Of a stretch of DNA of 64,000 bases, positions 16,471 to 26,035 are shown piece after piece. Source of the stretch: Seohaeicola_A nanhaiensis. Lineage in GTDB: Bacteria; Pseudomonadota; Alphaproteobacteria; Rhodobacterales; Rhodobacteraceae. The position numbers and the translations under genes were made by a program. The notes under the pieces were generated by a model. It had not been told where the DNA came from. It searched no databases and saw only the letters and a list, made by a program, of their open reading frames with translations. Where the stretch lies: assembly GCF_042654245.1 (NCBI RefSeq), contig NZ_JBHSGI010000034.1, forward strand, positions 248,001-312,000, written 5' to 3'. Within the stretch, counting starts at the first letter, position 1. Every line of letters starts with the position of its first letter.

Positions 16471-17244
16471 GTGACTCTCAAAGGAAAAACCGCAGTTGTG
16501 ACCGGATCGAACTCTGGCATCGGTCTCGGGATCGTCAAGGCGCTGGTCGAGGCGGGCGCCGATGTCGTGCTGAATTCCTTCACCGACCGCGACGAGGATC
16601 ACGCTCTGGCCGAGGAGATCGGCAAGGCGCATGGCGTCAAGGCGCGCTATATCGCCGCCGACATGAGCAAGGGCGACGACTGCCGCGCGCTTGTGACCAA
16701 GGCAGGAAGCTGTGACATCCTCGTGAACAACGCCGGCATCCAGCATGTCGCGCCGATCGACGAATTTCCGGTCGACAAGTGGAACATGATCCTGGCGATC
16801 AACCTCAGTTCCGCCTTCCACACGACCGCGGTCGCGCTGCCGATGATGCGCAAGGCGGGCTGGGGCCGGATCGTCAACATCGCCTCGGCGCACGGCCTGA
16901 CCGCCTCGCCATTCAAGTCGGCCTATATCGCGGCCAAGCACGGGATTGTCGGCCTCAGCAAGACCACCGCGCTGGAAACCGCCGGCCAGTCGATCACCTG
17001 CAACGCGATCTGCCCGGGCTACGTGCTGACCCCGCTGGTCGAGGCGCAGATCCCCGACCAGATGAAGACCCACAACATGGGCCGCGACGAGGTGATCAAG
17101 AAGGTCATGCTCGACCGCCAGCCCAGCCGCGAATTCGCCACGGTCGAACAGATCGGCGGCACCACCGTCTTCCTCTGCTCCGAGTCCGCCGCCCAGATCA
17201 CCGGCACGACGATCAGCGTCGATGGCGGCTGGACGGCGATGTAA
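16471..17244 (+). CDS. bdhA: D-3-hydroxybutyrate dehydrogenase (SDR)
   Basis: 257 residues, GTG start at 16471 with AAAGGGGA upstream. It oxidises 3-hydroxybutyrate to acetoacetate with NAD in poly-3-hydroxybutyrate or ketone-body use. Seen: the cofactor motif TGSNSGIGLG (about 11-20), NNAGIQHVAP, the catalytic serine in NIASAHG and the Tyr/Lys pair in SAYIAAKHG. Also present are the family-specific GYVLTPLVEAQIPDQ and the C-terminal GTTISVDGGWTAM. The NAGIQHV segment and the long substrate loop separate it from general SDRs. It probably works with the acetoacetyl-CoA synthetase type of pathway seen at the right end of the window. The aldose epimerase follows 12 nt later. Confidence 0.93.
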   Translation: MTLKGKTAVVTGSNSGIGLGIVKALVEAGADVVLNSFTDRDEDHALAEEIGKAHGVKARYIAADMSKGDDCRALVTKAGSCDILVNNAGIQHVAPIDEFPVDKWNMILAINLSSAFHTTAVALPMMRKAGWGRIVNIASAHGLTASPFKSAYIAAKHGIVGLSKTTALETAGQSITCNAICPGYVLTPLVEAQIPDQMKTHNMGRDEVIKKVMLDRQPSREFATVEQIGGTTVFLCSESAAQITGTTISVDGGWTAM

Positions 17245-17256
17245 ACCCGCTTTGCG

Positions 17257-18237
17257 ATGCGCAGACCGGCCGGCCAGGCGCCAGATGGCAGCACCGTCGA
17301 ACAGATCACCCTGTCCGGCGGCGGCCTGACCGCGCAGGTGCTGACCTGGGGCGCGACGGTGCAGGGCCTCTGGATTGAAGGTCTACCGCAGTCGCTTCTG
17401 CTGGGCAGCCCGCGGCTAAAGGCCTATTTCCACGACCTCCTCTATTTCGGCGCCGTGGTCGGGCCGGTGGCCAACCGGATTTCCGGCCCGGGCTTTGCCC
17501 TTGACGGACGCGACTACCGGCTGGAAGCGAACGAAAAGGGCAGGGTGGTGCTGCACGGCGGTGCCCGGGGCACCGGCCAGCGGAACTGGCGGGTTGCCGA
17601 TCTCGGACCTGACTGGTGCCATTTGGAGATCGACCAGCCCGACGCCCTGCACGGCTTTCCCGGTCCGATCGCGATATCGGTGCGCTATGCGCTGGAAGAC
17701 GGGGCGCTGCGGGTCGAGGTGACGGGGCGGAGTGAGCGACCGGCACTCTTCGCGCCGGCCTTTCACGGCTACTGGAACCTTGACGGATCGCCCGACATTG
17801 GCGGGCATCGCCTTCAGGTCAGTGCCGACACCTATCTGCCGGTGGACCCCGACCTGATCCCGTGGGGCAACCCCGCGCCGGTGGCGGGAACAGACTTCGA
17901 CTTCCGCGCGCCTCGGGCCATTCCCCGCGACATCGACCACAACCTTTGCCTGTCAGCGTCCCGCCAGCCCCTGCGGCCGGTGGCGCGACTGGAGGCTGGG
18001 GCGATGGCAATGACGGTTGAAACCACCGAGCCGGGCCTTCAGGTCTATGCCTGCGGCGGGACCACCTCGGGCGACTGGCCCGGCCATCAGGGCGCGCCCT
18101 TCGGCACCTGGGCTGGGGTGGCGCTGGAGCCGCAAGTCTGGCCCGATGCGGCCAACCGGCCAGACTTCCCGTCGCCCCGTATCGAACCCGGAACACCCGT
18201 GGTTCAGGTCTCGCGCTTCGTGCTCGACCGCCGCTAG
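17257..18237 (+). CDS. Aldose 1-epimerase (mutarotase) family protein
   Basis: 326 residues. It interconverts alpha and beta anomers of sugars. Seen are GPVANRISGPGFALDG (the NRI.G..F signature, about residues 70-84), the first histidine in VLHGG, the catalytic histidine in FHGYWNLDG and the catalytic glutamate in VALEPQVWPDAANRPDFPS. All expected active-site residues are there. Start ATG 17257 lies 12 nt behind bdhA, so the two are probably co-transcribed, although no shared pathway is obvious. It may serve the hexuronate cluster nearby. The stop overlaps the convergent dioxygenase gene by 4 bp (18234-18237). Confidence 0.92.
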   Translation: MRRPAGQAPDGSTVEQITLSGGGLTAQVLTWGATVQGLWIEGLPQSLLLGSPRLKAYFHDLLYFGAVVGPVANRISGPGFALDGRDYRLEANEKGRVVLHGGARGTGQRNWRVADLGPDWCHLEIDQPDALHGFPGPIAISVRYALEDGALRVEVTGRSERPALFAPAFHGYWNLDGSPDIGGHRLQVSADTYLPVDPDLIPWGNPAPVAGTDFDFRAPRAIPRDIDHNLCLSASRQPLRPVARLEAGAMAMTVETTEPGLQVYACGGTTSGDWPGHQGAPFGTWAGVALEPQVWPDAANRPDFPSPRIEPGTPVVQVSRFVLDRR

Positions 18238-18995
18238 GGGCCGGGCATGACCTCGCCGCCAGCATCTTCGGTCAATTCGTTGCGGAACTCGAACAGCTCG
18301 GGAAAGAAGACATACGCGGTTGTCGAGGCTAGATAGTCGCGGAAGAACGTCCCGCCGGTGCCCTTCGCGCGGATGCCGATCTGGCGGCGCACCATCAGGA
18401 TGTGATTGTGCCGCCACGACTGGAACCGGCGGTCGATCTCGAAGGCGTTTTCGGCCAGCTGGAACAGCGCGTGCCGGGTCCAGCGGTCGCGGTAGACGTC
18501 GAGCAGGGAGACTCCCTGCCGCTCGAAACAGTCGAAGAAGACGCGCCGCAGCGTGCGGGGATGTTCGGCAATCAGCCCCGGCCACATTCTTTCCGTCCGC
18601 GCGCAATACTCGGGCCCCGCGGTTTCACACAGGCCCATCATCACCTCGACCTGCCGGAACTGACGCGATTGCATCCCCGAGGCGCCTGTCAATTGCCCAC
18701 GGAACTCGGCGAAATCGGCAGCGGTCATGGTTTCCAGAACCGTCCAATGCGCCTCGGCCAGCTTCAGGATCTCGGCGATCCGCCGCATCAGCCAGTTGGC
18801 CTGCGCCAGATTGTCGGCGTCGATCATTGCCACGATGCGCCCGAGGTCGAAGATGATGTGCTTGAACCACAGCTCCAGCACGTGGTGCACCGTGATGAAC
18901 AGATGCTCTTCGGGATGGTCGGTCACCTGCCGCAGCGAGGACAGCAGGGTGTCGAGTTGCAGATGATGGGAATAGTCAAAGCCCTGCGCGTCCAT
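18234..18995 (-). CDS. kynA: Tryptophan 2,3-dioxygenase
   Basis: 253 residues, a little shorter than the 280-400 usual for the family. It is a cytoplasmic haem enzyme that opens the indole ring of L-tryptophan to N-formylkynurenine. Recognised: HHLQLDTLLSSLRQ, FITVHHVLELWFK, FRQVEVMMG, and WRHNHILMVRRQIG followed by KGTGGTFFRDYL, which carries the axial haem histidine and the substrate loop. Start ATG 18995 has GGGAG upstream. No kynureninase or formamidase gene is nearby. A GntR regulator ends 26 nt upstream on the same strand, so they likely share a transcript. Confidence 0.9.
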   Translation of the reverse strand: MDAQGFDYSHHLQLDTLLSSLRQVTDHPEEHLFITVHHVLELWFKHIIFDLGRIVAMIDADNLAQANWLMRRIAEILKLAEAHWTVLETMTAADFAEFRGQLTGASGMQSRQFRQVEVMMGLCETAGPEYCARTERMWPGLIAEHPRTLRRVFFDCFERQGVSLLDVYRDRWTRHALFQLAENAFEIDRRFQSWRHNHILMVRRQIGIRAKGTGGTFFRDYLASTTAYVFFPELFEFRNELTEDAGGEVMPGP

Positions 18996-19021
18996 CCGCC
19001 GTTCTCCCTCGCCGGATGACC

Positions 19022-19723
19022 TCAGGCGCTGTCGTCCTCGAAATAGGCGGTGTGTTCGGCCCGCAGCCCCGGCAGCACGTTGTGGATATTGCCGAGATGC
19101 GCGCGCATCCGGTCCTCGGCGGCATCGGCATCGCCGGTTTCCAGCGCCTCGACCAGCGCGACATGTTCGCCCAGCACCCGCTTGCGATGGCTGACCGACA
19201 ACGTGAGGAACCGCGCGCGGTCCATATGCGCCTTGTGTTCCAAAATCAGTTCCCAGACATGCACATGCCCGGCGATGCGGCAGAGGATCTGGTGGAAGGA
19301 CTCGTCCTGAACGTGAAACGCGCGCCGGTCGGGGTTGTCCAGCGCTTCGACCTGCCGGGCCAGCGCCTCGTGCAGTTCGGCAATATCGGCCTCGCTGCGG
19401 CGCGCGGCGGCCAGGCGGATGCATTCCACCTCCAGTGCGGTGCGCACGAAGGCGGCGTCCAGCACCGCGCGTTCCGAGATCTTCGAAATCAGCGTCGCGC
19501 GCTGCGGGCGGATGGTCAGGAAGCCCAGCTTGGACAGTCGGAAAAAGGCGTCGCGCACCGGCTGGCGCGAGACGTTCAGCTGTTTTGCCACCTCCGCCTC
19601 GGACACCTTGGTGCCCGGCGGCAGCTGCAAAGAGATTACGGCGGAATAAAGCGCGTCGAATACCTGATCGGTCGCGGTTTGCGACTGAGGGAGCGATATC
19701 GGGGCGATGTCAAAGTCCTGCAT
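19022..19723 (-). CDS. GntR-family regulator, FCD (FadR) subfamily
   Basis: 233 residues. A winged helix-turn-helix (about 18-80: TDQVFDALYSAVISLQLPPG, then SEAEVAKQLNVSRQPVRDAF) is followed by an FCD effector domain (about 90-225). The domain has the metal-binding pattern VQDESFHQIL, GEHVALVEAL and RMRAHLGNI. Members often bind sugar acids and repress sugar-acid operons. It is divergent from uxaC, which suggests control of the hexuronate operon. It also lies upstream of, and in line with, tryptophan dioxygenase, so a role there cannot be excluded. Confidence 0.92.
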   Translation of the reverse strand: MQDFDIAPISLPQSQTATDQVFDALYSAVISLQLPPGTKVSEAEVAKQLNVSRQPVRDAFFRLSKLGFLTIRPQRATLISKISERAVLDAAFVRTALEVECIRLAAARRSEADIAELHEALARQVEALDNPDRRAFHVQDESFHQILCRIAGHVHVWELILEHKAHMDRARFLTLSVSHRKRVLGEHVALVEALETGDADAAEDRMRAHLGNIHNVLPGLRAEHTAYFEDDSA

Positions 19724-19756
19724 TTCGGTCCCCGTGTGCCATGACGCTTCGTGCGT

Positions 19757-19804
19757 TGCTACTAGATTTTGAGCTTTGACACAACTGTTAGAGTAGCATA
19801 TCAG
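19757..19804 (+). promoter_or_regulatory. uxaC promoter with flanking inverted repeat (candidate GntR operator)
   Basis: TTGACA (19776-19781), a 17-bp spacer and TATCAG (19799-19804) form a good sigma70 promoter pointing at uxaC. A perfect 7-bp inverted repeat, TGCTACT (19757-19763) and AGTAGCA (19792-19798), is centred on the -35 box. It fits a regulator that blocks polymerase. The site also explains why a uxaC start at 19769 would be wrong. Confidence 0.5.
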
Positions 19805-19834
19805 TTTGACCTACATCAGACTCGCAGGTCCGCC

Positions 19835-21241
<1,407 letters not shown>

Positions 21242-21272
21242 AAGGGCCACCACTCCAGGGAGGAGAAGGCAA

Positions 21273-22250
21273 ATGAAGAAACGGCACATATTGACGGCAC
21301 TACTGGCATCGGTCGCACTGGCCGGGGCCGCAACGGCCTGCGAACGCACCCTGCGCTCGGCCGATACGCATCCCGATGGCTATCCGACCGTCGAGGCGGT
21401 CAAGGCCATGGGCAAGATGCTCGAGGAGAAGACCAACGGGCGTCTTTGCATCGAGGTCTTCTTCGGCGCGCAGCTCGGCGAAGAGAAGGATGCCATTGAA
21501 CAGACGCAGTTCGGCGTCATCGACATGGCCCGCGTCTCGCTCGGGCCCTTCAACAACATCATCGAGGAAACCCAGATTCCCTCGCTGCCCTATATCTTCC
21601 GCTCGCCCGACCACATGCGCAAGGTGATGGCCGGCCCGGTCGGCCAGCAGATCAAGGACGCCTTCACGCAGCATGACCTGATCGGCCTGACGTTCTATGA
21701 CGCGGGCTCGCGCTCGTTCTACAACAGCCAGAAGCCGATCCATTCGATGGCCGACCTGGCCGGCATGAAGTTCCGCGTCATGCAGTCCGACATGTTCGTC
21801 GACATGGTGTCGGCGCTTGGCGCCAACGCGACCCCGATGCCCTATGGCGAGGTCTATTCCTCGATCCAGACCGGCGTCATTGACGGGGCCGAGAACAATC
21901 CGCCGTCCTATGAATCCTCGGGACACTACGAGGTCGCCAAATACTACACGCTCGACCAGCACCTGATCGTGCCGGAAGTGCTGGTGATGTCGAAGAAGAC
22001 CTTCGACAGCCTCAGCGCCGAGGATCAGGCGGCGGTCAAGGAAGCGGCGAGCGCCTCCAACGCGGTGATGCAGGACCTCTGGAACAAGCGCGAAGAGGCC
22101 AGCATGGAAAAGGTCAAGGCAGCCGGGATCGAGGTTGTCACCGACATCGACAAGACGCCCTTCATCGAGGCGATGGCCCCGGTCTACGAGAAATACGTGA
22201 CTTCGGACAAACTGAAGAAAATGGTCGAGGACATCCAGGCCACCGAGTGA
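21273..22250 (+). CDS. dctP: TRAP transporter solute-binding protein (DctP family), probably for uronates
   Basis: 325 residues with a signal peptide (MKKRHILTALLASVALAGAA). The DctP body shows GRLCIEVFFGAQLGEEKDAIEQTQ, the conserved carboxylate-binding arginine in LAGMKFRVMQSD, and YGEVYSSIQTGVIDGAENN. TRAP binding proteins capture organic acids in the periplasm. Lying between uxaC and uronate enzymes, this one likely binds glucuronate, galacturonate or unsaturated uronates (inference from context). Start ATG 21273 has GGAGGAGAAGG upstream, a very strong ribosome site suited to an abundant binding protein. Confidence 0.92.
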   Translation: MKKRHILTALLASVALAGAATACERTLRSADTHPDGYPTVEAVKAMGKMLEEKTNGRLCIEVFFGAQLGEEKDAIEQTQFGVIDMARVSLGPFNNIIEETQIPSLPYIFRSPDHMRKVMAGPVGQQIKDAFTQHDLIGLTFYDAGSRSFYNSQKPIHSMADLAGMKFRVMQSDMFVDMVSALGANATPMPYGEVYSSIQTGVIDGAENNPPSYESSGHYEVAKYYTLDQHLIVPEVLVMSKKTFDSLSAEDQAAVKEAASASNAVMQDLWNKREEASMEKVKAAGIEVVTDIDKTPFIEAMAPVYEKYVTSDKLKKMVEDIQATE

Positions 22251-22265
22251 CCTGACGCGACCCGA

Positions 22266-22290
22266 GCCGCGGCGGCAGGTCCGCCGCGGC
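22266..22290 (+). promoter_or_regulatory. Perfect hairpin between binding protein and permease genes
   Basis: GCCGCGGCGG (22266-22275) pairs with CCGCCGCGGC (22281-22290) around a five-base loop, with no T-run. Such stems after binding-protein genes commonly protect the upstream message and reduce read-through into the permease genes. Confidence 0.65.
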
Positions 22291-22320
22291 ATCTTTGGAC
22301 AACCGGAGAGGAGCGCGCCC

Positions 22321-22848
22321 GTGCGCGAATTCATCACGTCCGCCGCCCGCGCGACCAGCGCCCTGGCGACGCTATCGCTGTGGCTGGCCGGGATCGGGCT
22401 GTGCGCCATGACTGCCGCCATCGCCGCGCAGGTCTTCTGGCGCTACGTCCTGAACAATTCGCTGATCTGGACCGAGCCGGGCTCGGTCATGATCATGGGC
22501 TGGTTCATCTTCCTCGGCGCCGCCGTGGGCATCCGCGAGGGATATCACCTGTCCTTCGACGTGCTGCTTTACATCCTGCCCGAAAAGGCAAAGCCCTGGC
22601 TGCATTCGCTGAGCGACATCGCGGTGGGCGGCTTTGGCGCCGGGATGGTCTGGTATGGCTGGGAGCTGGCCGAGAAGGTGGCCGGCAACAAGATGGCCTC
22701 GCTCGGCATCTCGGATGCCTTCAATTTCGCCCCCGTCGTGGTCGGCGGCGGGCTGATCGTGATCTTTTCACTGGAACGCATCCTGCGCCGCGCCGCCGGT
22801 CTGCACACCGCCCGTTTCGGCGATCCCGAACCGGTGGAGGAGTTCTGA
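22321..22848 (+). CDS. dctQ: TRAP transporter small permease subunit (DctQ)
   Basis: 175 residues from GTG 22321, with GGAGAGGAG upstream. Four membrane segments are visible (about 15-38, 48-66, 88-110 and 130-150). The family signature VFWRYVLNNSLIWTEPGS lies after the first segment. DctQ forms the membrane complex with DctM and contacts the loaded binding protein. The gene ends one base before the large permease start. Confidence 0.93.
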   Translation: MREFITSAARATSALATLSLWLAGIGLCAMTAAIAAQVFWRYVLNNSLIWTEPGSVMIMGWFIFLGAAVGIREGYHLSFDVLLYILPEKAKPWLHSLSDIAVGGFGAGMVWYGWELAEKVAGNKMASLGISDAFNFAPVVVGGGLIVIFSLERILRRAAGLHTARFGDPEPVEEF

Positions 22849-22849
22849 G

Positions 22850-24130
22850 ATGGAGCTCTATGTTCTGTTCGGAACCTTCGTGTTCCTGCTCGCCATCGGC
22901 ACACCCGTCGCCTTCTGCCTGGGCGTTTCCTCCTTCGCCACGGTGATCTACCTCGGCCTGCCGCCGGTGGTGGTGTTCCAGCGGCTGAATTCCGGGGTCA
23001 GCGTCTTTGCCCTTATGGCGATACCCTTCTTCATCTTCGCCGGAGACCTGATGGTGCGCGGCGATATCGCCCGGCGGCTGGTCGCGCTCGCCGGGGCGAT
23101 GGTCGGCCACCTGCGCGGCGGGCTGGGACAGGTCAACATCACCGCCAGCGTCATGTTCGGCGGCGTCTCGGGCTCGGCCGCGGCCGATGCCTCGGCGGTT
23201 GGCGGGCTGATGGTGCCGCAGATGAAGGCGCGCGGATACGGCGTTGACTACGCGGTGAATATCACTGTTGTCGGCTCGATCATCGCGCTGATGATCCCGC
23301 CCTCGCACAACATGATCATCTATTCCATCGCCGCCGGCGGCAAGATCTCGATCGCCGACCTGTTCACCGCCGGCATCATCCCGGGCCTGATCCTTGCCCT
23401 GTCGCTGATGGCCGCCGCCTGGTGGGTCGCCTCCCAGCGCGGCTATCCGACCGAACCCTTCCCGGGCCTCAAGCGTCTGGGGGACCTGTTCCTGAACGCG
23501 TTGCCTGGGCTGTTCCTGATCCTGATCATCTTTGGCGGCGTCCGTTCCGGCATCTTCACCGCCTCGGAATCCTCGAACATCGCCGTGGTCTATGCGATGC
23601 TGGTGACCTTCCTCGTCTACCGCTCGCTGTCCTGGCACGACTTCGTCGAGGCGACCAAGGCCGCCGTACGCACCACCGCCATGGTGCTGATGGTGATCGG
23701 CTGCGCCAATGCCTTCGGCTGGCTGCTCGCTTATACCCGCGTCCCGGCTCTGCTGGTGGAGGCGATGTCCAACCTTTCGGACAACCCCATCGTCATCCTG
23801 CTGCTGATCAACCTGGTGCTGCTGATCCTCGGCACCTTCATGGACATGTCGCCGCTGATCGTCATCACAACACCAATCTTCCTGCCCGTGGCCGTGGCCT
23901 TCGGCGTCGACCCGGTGCACTTCGGGGTGATCCTGATCCTGAACCTCGGGATCGGGCTCTGCACACCGCCGGTGGGGGCCGTGCTCTTCGTCGGCTGCGC
24001 CGTGGGGCGCATACCGATCCAGGACGCGATCCGCACCATCTGGCCGTTCTATTCCGCCGCCTTCGTGACGCTTATGCTGGTCACCTATATCCCGAGTCTG
24101 TCATTGTGGTTGCCATCCCTGTTCCATTGA
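22850..24130 (+). CDS. dctM: TRAP transporter large permease subunit (DctM)
   Basis: 426 residues with about twelve membrane segments. Recognisable signatures: ALMAIPFFIFAGDLMVRGDIARRL, MFGGVSGSAAADASAVGGLMVPQM, MIPPSHNMIIYS and GIGLCTPPVGAVLFVGCA. This sodium-driven subunit carries the substrate across the inner membrane. Its start is one base after the dctQ stop, so translation is coupled. A hydrophobic run to the end (LPSLFH) matches a complete protein. Confidence 0.95.
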   Translation: MELYVLFGTFVFLLAIGTPVAFCLGVSSFATVIYLGLPPVVVFQRLNSGVSVFALMAIPFFIFAGDLMVRGDIARRLVALAGAMVGHLRGGLGQVNITASVMFGGVSGSAAADASAVGGLMVPQMKARGYGVDYAVNITVVGSIIALMIPPSHNMIIYSIAAGGKISIADLFTAGIIPGLILALSLMAAAWWVASQRGYPTEPFPGLKRLGDLFLNALPGLFLILIIFGGVRSGIFTASESSNIAVVYAMLVTFLVYRSLSWHDFVEATKAAVRTTAMVLMVIGCANAFGWLLAYTRVPALLVEAMSNLSDNPIVILLLINLVLLILGTFMDMSPLIVITTPIFLPVAVAFGVDPVHFGVILILNLGIGLCTPPVGAVLFVGCAVGRIPIQDAIRTIWPFYSAAFVTLMLVTYIPSLSLWLPSLFH

Positions 24131-24147
24131 CGTCAGGAGCCTCTGCC

Positions 24148-24459
24148 ATGCCCCAAAGCTTTCCCTCGGTCTCGCCTGAACCCGGCGTGACGCGCCAGGT
24201 CATGTCCGACCACCCCGATCTGATGGTCGTGTCCTTCCGCTTCGAAACCGGGGCGGTCGGCTCGCTGCATTCCCATCCGCAGATTCAGGCGACCTATGTC
24301 CTGAAAGGCCGGTTCCGGGTGACCGTGGACGGCAAGGACCGAGAAGTCAGCGCCGGCGACAGCCTCGTCGTGCCCTCGAACGTCGTGCATGGCTGCCAAT
24401 GCCTCGAAGCCGGCGAGCTGATCGATACCTTTACGCCCCGACGGGACGAATTTCTGTGA
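24148..24459 (+). CDS. kdgF: KdgF-like cupin (unsaturated uronate linearisation)
   Basis: 103 residues from ATG 24148, with CAGGAG upstream. A single cupin fold: GSLHSHPQIQATYVLKGRF (metal HxH plus Gln), then SAGDSLVVPSNVVHGC with the last metal histidine, and a C-terminal GELIDTFTPRRDEFL that is characteristic of KdgF. KdgF speeds opening of 4,5-unsaturated galacturonate or mannuronate/guluronate rings to the linear 4-deoxy-5-keto-uronate. It precedes kduI and kduD, the next steps. It is easily missed because a much longer out-of-frame reading covers it. Confidence 0.88.
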   Translation: MPQSFPSVSPEPGVTRQVMSDHPDLMVVSFRFETGAVGSLHSHPQIQATYVLKGRFRVTVDGKDREVSAGDSLVVPSNVVHGCQCLEAGELIDTFTPRRDEFL

Positions 24460-24470
24460 AGGAGACCCGC

Positions 24471-25295
24471 GTGACCCATGTCGAAACCCGCTATGCCCTC
24501 GATCCGGTGTCGGCCCGATCGCTCGATACGCAAGGGCTGCGGGATCATTTCCACGTGGGCGGGCTGTTCACGCCGGGACAGATCTCGCTGGTCTATTCGC
24601 ATTACGACCGGCTGATCCTGGGCAGCGCCGTGCCGAAGGGCGGATCGCTCGTGCTGGATCGCGTGGCCGAAACCGGCACGCCTTCAGTTCTGGATCGCCG
24701 CGAGATGGGCGTCCTGAACATCGGCGAGACGGGCCAGATCTCGGTCGCGGGCCAGACCCATGCGGTTGGTCCCGGCGAGATCCTCTATATCGGCATGGGC
24801 GCCGGGCCGGTGACCTTTTCCGGGGCAGGGCGGTTCTATATCCTCTCCGCCCCGGCGCACCGCACCTGCGCAACGACGCTGGTCACCGCCTCCATGGCCC
24901 GCCGGGTCGAGCTGGGCGCGAGGGCCACCGCAAATGAGCGGGTGATCCTGCAATTCCTGCACCCAGAGGTGGTCGAGACCTGCCAGCTGGTGATGGGCTA
25001 TACCCGGTTCAAGGAAGGCTCGGTCTGGAACACCATGCCGGCCCATACCCATGACCGGCGGATGGAGGCCTATCTCTACTTCGACATGGCGCCGGAGACC
25101 CGCGTGTTTCACCTGATGGGCCAGCCGACCGAGACGCGCCACATCGTCATGGCCAATGAACAGGCGGTGATCTCGCCGCCCTGGTCGATCCATGCCGGGG
25201 CGGGAACGGGCGCCTATGCCTTCTGCTGGGCAATGGCGGGGGACAACATCGACTTCACCGACATGGACATGGTCGCGATGGAGACCCTGCGGTGA
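24471..25295 (+). CDS. kduI: 5-dehydro-4-deoxy-D-glucuronate isomerase
   Basis: 274 residues from GTG 24471, with AAGGAG upstream (24459-24464). KduI interconverts 5-keto-4-deoxyuronate and 2,5-diketo-3-deoxygluconate. Seen: an N-terminal LRDHFHVGGLFTPGQISLVYSHYDRL, the metal-binding motif NTMPAHTHDRRMEAYLYFDM (His, His, Glu), the last histidine near SPPWSIHAGAGT, and the ending FTDMDMV. Length is normal. The stop overlaps the kduD start by 4 nt. Confidence 0.96.
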   Translation: MTHVETRYALDPVSARSLDTQGLRDHFHVGGLFTPGQISLVYSHYDRLILGSAVPKGGSLVLDRVAETGTPSVLDRREMGVLNIGETGQISVAGQTHAVGPGEILYIGMGAGPVTFSGAGRFYILSAPAHRTCATTLVTASMARRVELGARATANERVILQFLHPEVVETCQLVMGYTRFKEGSVWNTMPAHTHDRRMEAYLYFDMAPETRVFHLMGQPTETRHIVMANEQAVISPPWSIHAGAGTGAYAFCWAMAGDNIDFTDMDMVAMETLR

Positions 25296-26035
25296 GCATT
25301 TTCCGGCTGGACGGAAAACGCGCGCTGGTGACGGGGGCCAACACCGGCATCGGGCAGGCCATCGCCCTCGGTCTGGCCGAGGCGGGCGCGCATGTGCTGG
25401 CCGCCGGCCGCTCTTCCTGCGACGAGACGGTCGCGCGGATCGCGAAACAGGGCGGCAGCGCCGAGGCGGTGACGCTGGATCTGGCCGACCCCGCGGCCGC
25501 TGCGGCCCGGCTGGGGGACTTCGGCGACCTCGACATCCTGGTCAACAATGCCGGGATCATCCGCCGGGCGGACACGGTCGATTATTCCGAGGCCGACTGG
25601 GACGACGTGATGGACGTGAACCTCAAAGCCGTCTTCCTGCTCTGCCAAGCCTTTGCGAAGGCCGCCATCGCGCGCGGGCAGGGCGGGCGGATTGTCAACA
25701 TCGCCTCGTTGCTCAGCTTTCAGGGCGGCATCCGCGTCCCGGCCTATACCGCGTCCAAACACGGGGTCGCAGGTCTGACGAAGATCCTCGCCAACGAATG
25801 GGCGGCGAGCGGCATCAACGTGAACGCCGTCGCCCCCGGCTACATCGCCACCAACAACACCGAGGCCCTGCGCGCGGATCCCGCGCGCTCGGCCGACATT
25901 CTCGGGCGCATCCCGGCCGGACGCTGGGGCGAGCCGAACGACATCGCCGGCGCGGTGACCTTTCTCTGCGCGCCGGCCGCGAATTACGTGACCGGCGCCA
26001 TTCTCAACGTCGATGGAGGCTGGCTTGCCCGATAG
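25292..26035 (+). CDS. kduD: 2-dehydro-3-deoxy-D-gluconate 5-dehydrogenase (SDR)
   Basis: 247 residues from GTG 25292, coupled to kduI by a GTGA overlap. KduD reduces 2,5-diketo-3-deoxygluconate to 2-keto-3-deoxygluconate (KDG) with NAD(P)H. Motifs: GANTGIGQAIALGLAEAGA, NNAGIIRRAD, NIASLLSFQGGIRVPAYTASKHGVAGL (Ser, Tyr, Lys), GYIATNNTEALR and GRIPAGRWGEPNDIAG. The NNTEALR segment is a good KduD marker among SDRs. Confidence 0.93.
   Translation: MSIFRLDGKRALVTGANTGIGQAIALGLAEAGAHVLAAGRSSCDETVARIAKQGGSAEAVTLDLADPAAAAARLGDFGDLDILVNNAGIIRRADTVDYSEADWDDVMDVNLKAVFLLCQAFAKAAIARGQGGRIVNIASLLSFQGGIRVPAYTASKHGVAGLTKILANEWAASGINVNAVAPGYIATNNTEALRADPARSADILGRIPAGRWGEPNDIAGAVTFLCAPAANYVTGAILNVDGGWLAR

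Noticed and set aside
19769..19834. A uxaC start at 19769
   Set aside because: It begins at TTG and would include the -35 and -10 boxes of the likely uxaC promoter; the GTG at 19835 gives the usual protein length.
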